Source of the DNA: Anaerovorax odorimutans
GTDB taxonomy: Bacteria > Bacillota > Clostridia > Peptostreptococcales > JAAYPU01
NCBI GenBank assembly: GCA_016841185.1
Contig: JAENZQ010000014.1
Span: forward strand, 1-64,000
Reading direction: 5' to 3'
Length of the DNA: 64,000 bases
Shown here one piece after another: positions 59,005 through 64,000 of this stretch. How positions within the stretch are numbered: the first letter of the stretch is position 1; each line of letters starts with the position of its first letter. A program made the position numbers and the translations under genes. The notes under the pieces were generated by a model. It saw only the letters and a list, made by a program, of their open reading frames with translations. It was not told the DNA's origin and searched no databases.

Positions 59005-60112
59005 AAATTATGTCGTAAATGATATGTATGAAGCGATGGTGCTCATCAAAAAGGAATTAGGAAATGATGCAGTGATTGTAAGTAAGCGTGAAGTCAGGCA
59101 AAAAGGGCTTGCAGGGCTTTTCAAAAAGAAAAAGCTTGAAGTGACTGCGGCAACAGAGGTTATATCGCAGAATGGAAACGGCATTGCCAAAAGAAATTAC
59201 AATCCGCCGCCTCAGCAGGAAGTGATAAAAGAAGCGGCTGTGCATCAGGAAAGCAGGACAACAGAAGAATTAAAGGAAGAGATGCAGCAAATTAAAAGCA
59301 TTGTCCAAATGCTGGTTGAAAAGTCAGATTCCCGTTTAGAAAAAGAAAAAGAGGCGACCATAAAAGACGTTATGATAGAAATGGATTTTCATCCCGTTGT
59401 AATCGATGATTTTGAGCAATATTGCAAGAAGAGGTCTTTAAAGCCGGATACCGCCGATAATACTGTTCTAAGTGAATTTGTGATGGACAGGTTTGACAGA
59501 AAGGTACGGGTAGAGGATGTAGGCGGCAGAATAAAAACTTTTATCGGACCGACTGGGGTTGGTAAAACAACCACCATTGCCAAGCTGGCCTCCAATGAGG
59601 CATTGGTGAATCAGAAAAAAATAGGATTGATAACCATTGATACTTATAGGATCGGTGCGGTGGAGCAGCTAAAAATCTATGCCAATATTCTTGGAGTTCC
59701 TGTTAAAGTGGTTTTTTCTCCTGAAGATCTGCCTGATGCCATTGAACAATTTAATGATAAAGACTTGATATTTATCGATTCCACAGGGAGAAGCCATAAG
59801 AATATCCATCAATTAAATGAATTGAAATCTTACCTGGATCAATGCAGTAATATAAAAATTTATCTTGTATCGAGTATGGTTACGAAAAATGTAGATTTTG
59901 CAAGGACAATTGAAAACTATAAAAACGTGGGATTTGATAGTTTGATCCTGACCAAGTTTGATGAGACCTACAGCGCAGGAAACATTATGAATGCGGGATA
60001 CTTTACAGATAAACCCATCAGCTTTATATGCAAGGGACAGGTTGTTCCAGATGATATAGAAGTCGCATCCAAAGAAACACTGTTAAAATATATATGGGGT
60101 GAAGTAAAATGA
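58994..60112 (+). CDS. flhF: flagellar SRP-like GTPase FlhF
   Basis: A 372-residue protein: an N-terminal B domain (KELGNDAVIVSKREVRQKGL), N helices, and the G domain with FIGPTGVGKTTTIAKLA, TIDTYRIGAVEQLKIYA, FIDSTGRSHKN and LTKFDET. It marks the site and number of flagella and works with FlhG, encoded next (4-base overlap). Overlaps the flhA end by 11 bases. Confidence 0.96.
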   Translation: MIIKNYVVNDMYEAMVLIKKELGNDAVIVSKREVRQKGLAGLFKKKKLEVTAATEVISQNGNGIAKRNYNPPPQQEVIKEAAVHQESRTTEELKEEMQQIKSIVQMLVEKSDSRLEKEKEATIKDVMIEMDFHPVVIDDFEQYCKKRSLKPDTADNTVLSEFVMDRFDRKVRVEDVGGRIKTFIGPTGVGKTTTIAKLASNEALVNQKKIGLITIDTYRIGAVEQLKIYANILGVPVKVVFSPEDLPDAIEQFNDKDLIFIDSTGRSHKNIHQLNELKSYLDQCSNIKIYLVSSMVTKNVDFARTIENYKNVGFDSLILTKFDETYSAGNIMNAGYFTDKPISFICKGQVVPDDIEVASKETLLKYIWGEVK

Positions 60113-60990
60113 CTGATCAGGCCCATAATTTAAGAAACCTGGTGGAACAGAAGCGCAAAGAAAAAATTGATAAGATTGTTAATGAAAAAGATATAAAAGT
60201 ATATTGTATTGCCAGCGGAAAAGGCGGCGTCGGAAAAACCAATGTAGTCGTCAATCTGGCCATTTCATTACAAAGAAAAGGGCGGAAGGTCCTGATTATT
60301 GATGCTGATTTAGGTATGGCAAATGTGGATGTGGTTCTGGGATTGTTTCCTGCTGTTACACTGTTTGATGTGTTCTTTAATAATAAATCATTACAGGAAG
60401 CTATTATAGAAGGACCAGAAGGCATTAAAATCATTCCCGGAGGTTCCGGGATGATCAAAATGACCACATTGGATACAGCACAGCAGAGTAAACTGGCAGA
60501 AGAGTTCATTCAATTGGATGATATCGATACCATACTCATCGATACCGGTGCAGGCATTTCCATGAATCTGATGTCTTTTATTGCCTTTTCTCAAGAGGTG
60601 CTGATTGTCACAACTCCGGAACCCACCGCTTTGACAGATGCATACGGGCTGTTGAAAGTGATTTCCGAACTTCAGTTGAAGAAAAGCATCAAAGTTATTG
60701 TCAATCGTGTTTCGGGTAAAGACATTGCCCTTTTTACTTTTGAGAGGCTGAAAAATACAGTGGAAAAATTTCTTAGAATCAATCTGGAGTATGCCGGGTA
60801 TATCATGGACGATATTCGTGTATCCAATGCTGTTATGGACAGGAAGGCATTCGTTTTGGAGTATCCTAATGCGGTTGCATCGAAATGTATTAACAGTATT
60901 TCGGACAGGATGATTGGGAAGTCCAAAAATGAGATACGCTTGCGCACCATGTCGGAAGTATATAACAGACTTATTAAAGTGTTTGGATAA
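60109..60990 (+). CDS. flhG: MinD-like ATPase FlhG (YlxH)
   Basis: A 293-residue ParA/MinD ATPase. DQAHNLRNLVEQKRKEK is the N-terminal helix that stimulates FlhF. The deviant Walker A is ASGKGGVGKTNVVVNLAIS, and IDADLGMANVDVVLG and ILIDTGAGIS follow. It counts flagella and couples C-ring assembly. It overlaps flhF by 4 bases and is followed at 12 bases by a PilZ gene. Confidence 0.96.
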   Translation: MTDQAHNLRNLVEQKRKEKIDKIVNEKDIKVYCIASGKGGVGKTNVVVNLAISLQRKGRKVLIIDADLGMANVDVVLGLFPAVTLFDVFFNNKSLQEAIIEGPEGIKIIPGGSGMIKMTTLDTAQQSKLAEEFIQLDDIDTILIDTGAGISMNLMSFIAFSQEVLIVTTPEPTALTDAYGLLKVISELQLKKSIKVIVNRVSGKDIALFTFERLKNTVEKFLRINLEYAGYIMDDIRVSNAVMDRKAFVLEYPNAVASKCINSISDRMIGKSKNEIRLRTMSEVYNRLIKVFG

Positions 60991-61001
60991 AGGTGGTCTT
61001 T

Positions 61002-61682
61002 ATGACAATTGTATTTAAGATGAACCGAAGAATAGAATTATTTTCCCTTGAGGATGAAAAAATAGGCAACAGTACTATTCAGGATGAAGACAGAGGGCAT
61101 ATTTTTATCAGTATTCCTATGGGAAAAAACGGGTATGGATATTTGCAGCCGGGAGAAAAAGTAAAAGCTACATATTGTGGCGAAAACAACAAGATTTTTT
61201 CCTTTGTATCCGAAATAGTCGAAACAATTAAGGACCAGATTCCCTTGATAAAGCTGAAAAAAGTTGAAGAATATGAAATTATTCAAAGAAGACGATATGT
61301 TCGTATTCCTTTGATGATAGATTTTGAGTATTTTATCATGAAGGAAAGGATCGATATCGGGAAAACACCGGTTCCCGAGCTAAAAGAGATTTATAAGTAT
61401 AAAAAATGGAAGCAGGGCTATACATATGATTTAAGCGCCGGAGGTGCAGGTGTGGTGATAAAGGATCCTCTGCAGATGGGCGATGAATTGTTTTGCATTC
61501 TTGAGGACGATAATTTTCAGGAAGCCGTTGAAGGAAAAGTTATCAGAATCAACAAGAATGAGCATGCCGGCGATCGGCTGTACAGAATAGGCATCTGTTT
61601 TACCAATATGGATTATCAAGTAGAGGAAAAATTGGTGCGATACATTTTTCAGAAAATGAGAGAACAGTTAAAAGTAAGATAA
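61002..61682 (+). CDS. YcgR-like PilZ-domain flagellar brake protein
   Basis: A 226-residue protein: a YcgR-N-like beta domain (about 1-95) and a PilZ domain (about 100-225) with the c-di-GMP motifs RRRYVRIP (RxxxR) and DLSAGGAG (DxSxGG). It should slow or arrest rotation when c-di-GMP is high, as YcgR/YpfA/DgrA do. The position between flhG and fliA, where chemotaxis genes lie in Bacillus, is notable. The ATG at 61002 follows AAAGGTGG; GTG 60993 is inside that site. Confidence 0.92.
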   Translation: MTIVFKMNRRIELFSLEDEKIGNSTIQDEDRGHIFISIPMGKNGYGYLQPGEKVKATYCGENNKIFSFVSEIVETIKDQIPLIKLKKVEEYEIIQRRRYVRIPLMIDFEYFIMKERIDIGKTPVPELKEIYKYKKWKQGYTYDLSAGGAGVVIKDPLQMGDELFCILEDDNFQEAVEGKVIRINKNEHAGDRLYRIGICFTNMDYQVEEKLVRYIFQKMREQLKVR

Positions 61683-61702
61683 ATAAAAAAGGGGTGCCGT
61701 GT

Positions 61703-62437
61703 TTGCAACAAGATCATATATATCCTACAAAAGACGAAAATCAAATCATGCAGTACCTTCCGCTGGTGGAGAGAATTGTCGACAAAATAAATATCAATTC
61801 CCGCCAGGGATTGGAAAGAGAAGATTACATCAATTTAGGGATCATAGGATTGATGGAAGCCATGGATAAGTACAATCCTTCATTGAATGCTTCTTTTGAA
61901 CATTATGCCAAGTGGCGAATCAAAGGTGCTATTTATGACGAACTCAGAAAAAATGGAAGCATTTCAAGGAGCCGGATGGATAAGCTCAATGAAATGTATA
62001 AGATTCGTTCCCTGCTGCAGCAGGAGCTTATGAGAGAGCCCAGTGACCAAGAGATCTGCAGTTATATGGATATAGATATCAGAGAACTTCAAATTATTTA
62101 CGAAACAGCTTACTATCTGTCCTATACTTTTCTGGAGGAGACACTTTTTGTAAATGATGATGAGTATTCTCTTAAAGAACTTATAGAGGATAAGACGGCC
62201 ATAGATCCTTCAGGGAAGATATTAGAAGAAGAATTGAAGGATCAGTTGGTATGTGCCATTGATCACTTGACAGAGAAAGAACAAATTGTACTGGACTTAT
62301 ATTATAACAAGGAGCTGCCGCTGAAGGAAATTGCAGCCATTCTGGATGTTTCCATCTCCAGAGTGTCTCAAATACACGGCAAGACCATTATCAAACTGAG
62401 AAACCTTATGGAAAGAGAAGCGGTTGGAGAACTATAG
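61703..62437 (+). CDS. fliA: flagellar sigma factor sigma-28 (FliA/SigD)
   Basis: A 244-residue group 3 sigma factor. Region 2 is NLGIIGLMEAMDKYNPS...FEHYAKWRIKGAIYDELR, region 3 follows, and region 4 has LTEKEQIVLDLYYNKELPLK and VSISRVSQIHGKTIIKLR. GAIYDELR is typical of sigma-28. It reads the TAAA-N15-CCGATA promoters found before cheA, flgM, hag and fliD. Start: TTG at 61703 with AAAGGGG at 8 bases; GTG at 61694 sits in that site. Controlled by FlgM. Confidence 0.96.
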   Translation: MQQDHIYPTKDENQIMQYLPLVERIVDKININSRQGLEREDYINLGIIGLMEAMDKYNPSLNASFEHYAKWRIKGAIYDELRKNGSISRSRMDKLNEMYKIRSLLQQELMREPSDQEICSYMDIDIRELQIIYETAYYLSYTFLEETLFVNDDEYSLKELIEDKTAIDPSGKILEEELKDQLVCAIDHLTEKEQIVLDLYYNKELPLKEIAAILDVSISRVSQIHGKTIIKLRNLMEREAVGEL

Positions 62438-62548
62438 ATAAAAGATAACAGATAAAAGATAAAAGTTAATGACAATTTTGTTTACAAAATTACCATATAT
62501 AACTTAGAACTAAGAGCTTCAGGCTCCGGCATGTCATCGCGAGGGGGG
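62438..62548. repeat. short simple repeat and REP-like remnant after fliA
   Basis: GATAAAA/GATAACA heptamer-like units at about 62438-62470, then ATGTCATCGCGAGG (62531-62544), identical to the start of the REP-like element at 49086. No gene seen. Confidence 0.5.
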
Positions 62549-62959
62549 ATGGACTTGTTATATTTTTTATTTACGGTGGGACTTGTTTTATTTCTGTATG
62601 GTTTAAGAAAAAGCCGGCTTGAGAAAAAAACTTTCAGCGTATTATATGATGAAGCATCGGAGAAAGAGGATATCAAACTGGTAAATCATTCAATAAATGA
62701 AGAAACTTTAAAAAAGGATATTGACCATTTATACCGGGAAATAGAAAAAATCAAGGAGGATATCGCAAAGGCGAAAATCATACCGGAAGAGGATAATGAT
62801 GCAGCAGAACATGACGGAAACGAACAAATCATCATATCCTACAAGGAATTATCGGAAAGACTTAAAAATGCTGATGACCTGTCATTGGAAAAATTATCGC
62901 GAGAAATGAATATTGGAAAGGGGGAATTGCTATTATTAAAAAATTTATCAAAAAGATGA
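62549..62959 (+). CDS. DUF6115-like membrane-anchored protein
   Basis: A 136-residue protein: one N-terminal TM (about 3-19, LLYFLFTVGLVLFLYGL), a charged coiled-coil-like stretch (DIDHLYREIEKIKEDIAKAK), and a C-terminal helical unit that reads like a small DNA-binding or docking motif (LSREMNIGKGELLLLKNLSK). The position between fliA and flgF matches DUF6115 proteins of Clostridia. The ATG at 62549 abuts GAGGGGGG; by spacing, the TTG at 62555 is the better start. Function unknown. Confidence 0.7.
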   Translation: MDLLYFLFTVGLVLFLYGLRKSRLEKKTFSVLYDEASEKEDIKLVNHSINEETLKKDIDHLYREIEKIKEDIAKAKIIPEEDNDAAEHDGNEQIIISYKELSERLKNADDLSLEKLSREMNIGKGELLLLKNLSKR

Positions 62960-63129
62960 AATCCCTTTTTGAACCCACAGCCATCATGGGCATTGGACTG
63001 GGAATGATGATGACTTGTATCGTCATTATGATTTTTAAGAATTCTATTTACTCGGACTATGAGATAGAAAAGAAGGCAAGAGAATTGGGAATGAAATATC
63101 CCGATGAAATAAGAGCATTGGAACAATAA
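62956..63129 (+). CDS. small single-TM protein of the fliA-flgF interval
   Basis: A 57-residue protein from the ATG at 62956: KSLFEPTAIMGIGLGMMMTC, then IVIMIFKNSIYSDYEIEKKA and RELGMKYPDEIRALEQ. One TM helix at about 8-27 and a charged tail. It overlaps the upstream stop by 4 bases. No ribosome site lies before the ATG, but a strong GGAAAGGGGG (62915-62924) is 7 bases before an in-frame ATT at 62932, which would add eight residues (I-I-K-K-F-I-K-K). Tight packing between two genes supports it being real. Confidence 0.65.
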   Translation: MKSLFEPTAIMGIGLGMMMTCIVIMIFKNSIYSDYEIEKKARELGMKYPDEIRALEQ

Positions 63130-63150
63130 TATGTCAGGAGGTACAAGAAT

Positions 63151-63909
63151 ATGATGCGAGCACTTTTTACAGCTGCTTCAGGCATGATTATACAGGAAAG
63201 ACGTCAGATAAATACTACAAATAATTTGTCCAATGCAGCTACCACAGGATTCAAAATGCAGGAGCTGATTTCAAAAGAAACCGACAGGTCATTGATTCAA
63301 AACAGGGAGCACTCGAGTACAGGAAACAGCTATATGCGGGACTTAGGAGAAATAAGCCTTGGTGCGGAAATCGATGAAGTCTATTCAAACTTTGAACAGG
63401 GAATGCTTCAAGAAACCACAAGAGATACGGATCTTGCAATCGAAGGAGAAGGCTTTTTCAGGGTCCAATTCAGCGAAATGCAAACAGGATATACCAGAAA
63501 CGGACATTTTAAAATCGACGGTGAAGGCTATTTAACAACGGAAGATGGAAAAAGAGTTTTATCTAATAACAATCAGCCAATACTTGTAGAGAACAAAATA
63601 CTTTCTGTCAGCGAAAACGGCGTTGTTTCTCTTGACGGAGATGAAGAATATGAATTAGGGATTGTCAACATCTCCGGTACAAACCTGAAGGCCATAGGAG
63701 AAGGCTATTATTTAATGGAAAACGGTCAGGAAATAGAATCTGAAAACGCTGTTATTCATCAAAGAATGCTGGAACGATCCAATGTAAATCCGTTGAAAGA
63801 AATGGTGAGAATGATTGAAATCGCCAGATCATTCGAATCCAATCAGAAAGTATTGCAGTCCATCGACAAAATGATGGAAAAATCTGTTAACAGCGTTGGA
63901 AAAGTTTAA
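63151..63909 (+). CDS. flagellar rod protein of the FlgF/FlgG family
   Basis: A 252-residue axial protein: RALFTAASGMIIQERRQINT, NNLSNAATTGFKMQELISKE, TRDTDLAIEGEGFFRVQFSE and the C-terminal SNVNPLKEMVRMIEIARSFE. All features of rod proteins FlgF/FlgG are present; which of the two cannot be told safely. AGGAGG precedes the ATG. A second gene of the same family begins 16 bases later. Confidence 0.92.
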   Translation: MMRALFTAASGMIIQERRQINTTNNLSNAATTGFKMQELISKETDRSLIQNREHSSTGNSYMRDLGEISLGAEIDEVYSNFEQGMLQETTRDTDLAIEGEGFFRVQFSEMQTGYTRNGHFKIDGEGYLTTEDGKRVLSNNNQPILVENKILSVSENGVVSLDGDEEYELGIVNISGTNLKAIGEGYYLMENGQEIESENAVIHQRMLERSNVNPLKEMVRMIEIARSFESNQKVLQSIDKMMEKSVNSVGKV

Positions 63910-63925
63910 TGGAGGAAGTGTTTAA

Positions 63926-64000
63926 ATGAACGGTATTCTATATACGGGACGAAGCGGCTTAGATGCTCTTCAAAAAAGAATCGAAACCATCTCAAACAAT
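63926..64000 (+). CDS. flagellar rod/hook-basal body protein, partial
   Basis: Only 25 codons are visible before the window ends: MNGILYTGRSGLDALQKRIE, then TISNN, the conserved N-terminus of FlgF/FlgG proteins. GGAGGAAG lies 8 bases before the ATG. It follows the other rod gene, the usual flgF-flgG tandem arrangement in Firmicutes. Confidence 0.85.
   Translation, partial: MNGILYTGRSGLDALQKRIETISNN

Noticed and set aside
1..64000. CRISPR arrays, tRNA or rRNA genes, insertion sequences, prophage genes
   Set aside because: No direct-repeat/spacer pattern, cloverleaf, rRNA motif, transposase or phage structural gene was recognised by reading; no dedicated search could be run.

Overview
The window looks like a low-GC, Gram-positive, endospore-forming member of the class Clostridia. 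The reasons are strong AGGAGG-type ribosome sites, Bacillus/Clostridia-type flagellar gene order (flgM-flgN-flgK-flgL-fliW-csrA-hag), FliY in place of FliN, a 2-hydroxyacyl-CoA-dehydratase-type activase, a THF riboswitch in front of an ECF folT, and a LysM/GH18 spore-cortex-lytic-type protein at the left edge. I cannot name a genus. No rRNA, tRNA, CRISPR array, insertion sequence or prophage was seen.

Layout. (1) 1-12.8 kb is a mixed region: the partial LysM protein, a three-gene activase-like Fe-S cassette, an OmpR response regulator with a histidine kinase and a degenerate second kinase copy, a patatin lipase, an unrecognised protein, a folT gene with its riboswitch, a DUF421/DUF4363 pair, an HTH regulator and a ComFB protein. 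(2) 12.8-20.1 kb is cheA-cheW-cheR-cheB-cheY-fliM-fliY. (3) 20.1-24.3 kb is flgM-flgN-flgK-flgL-fliW-csrA. (4) 24.3-36.0 kb holds flagellin, flanked on both sides by GT2-TPR glycosyltransferases, followed by an AT-rich glycan island: CDP-glucose synthase, glycosyltransferases, a hexapeptide acetyltransferase, an Fe-S F420-dehydrogenase-beta-like protein, a radical SAM protein and a polysaccharide pyruvyl transferase. (5) 36.2-39.8 kb is the filament cap and chaperone operon fliD-fliT-flaG-flaG2-fliS. (6) 39.9-64 kb is the large basal body, hook, motor and export operon from flgB to fliA, then DUF6115, a small membrane protein, and flgF/flgG-type rod genes running off the right edge.

How it works together. 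The flgB-fliA block makes the hook-basal body, the stator and the export gate, and ends in the gene for sigma-28 (FliA). Matches to a sigma-28 promoter (TAAA, 14-16 bases, CCGATA) lie before cheA, flgM, hag, fliD and, more weakly, the glycosylation operon, so late genes and the anti-sigma factor FlgM appear to be FliA-controlled. One further near-perfect site on the minus strand points at the DUF421/DUF4363 genes. The flagellin leader carries an AGGA-loop hairpin and a GGA-containing Shine-Dalgarno, and csrA and fliW are next door, which predicts FliW-CsrA translational control of flagellin. Flagellin is probably glycosylated by the adjacent island.

The most unusual points are the glycan island with redox/radical enzymes, two sigma-28 promoters nested in terminator hairpins, a histidine pseudokinase beside its intact paralogue, probable non-AUG starts, and a duplicated hook-gene unit with a 56-base double-hairpin repeat.
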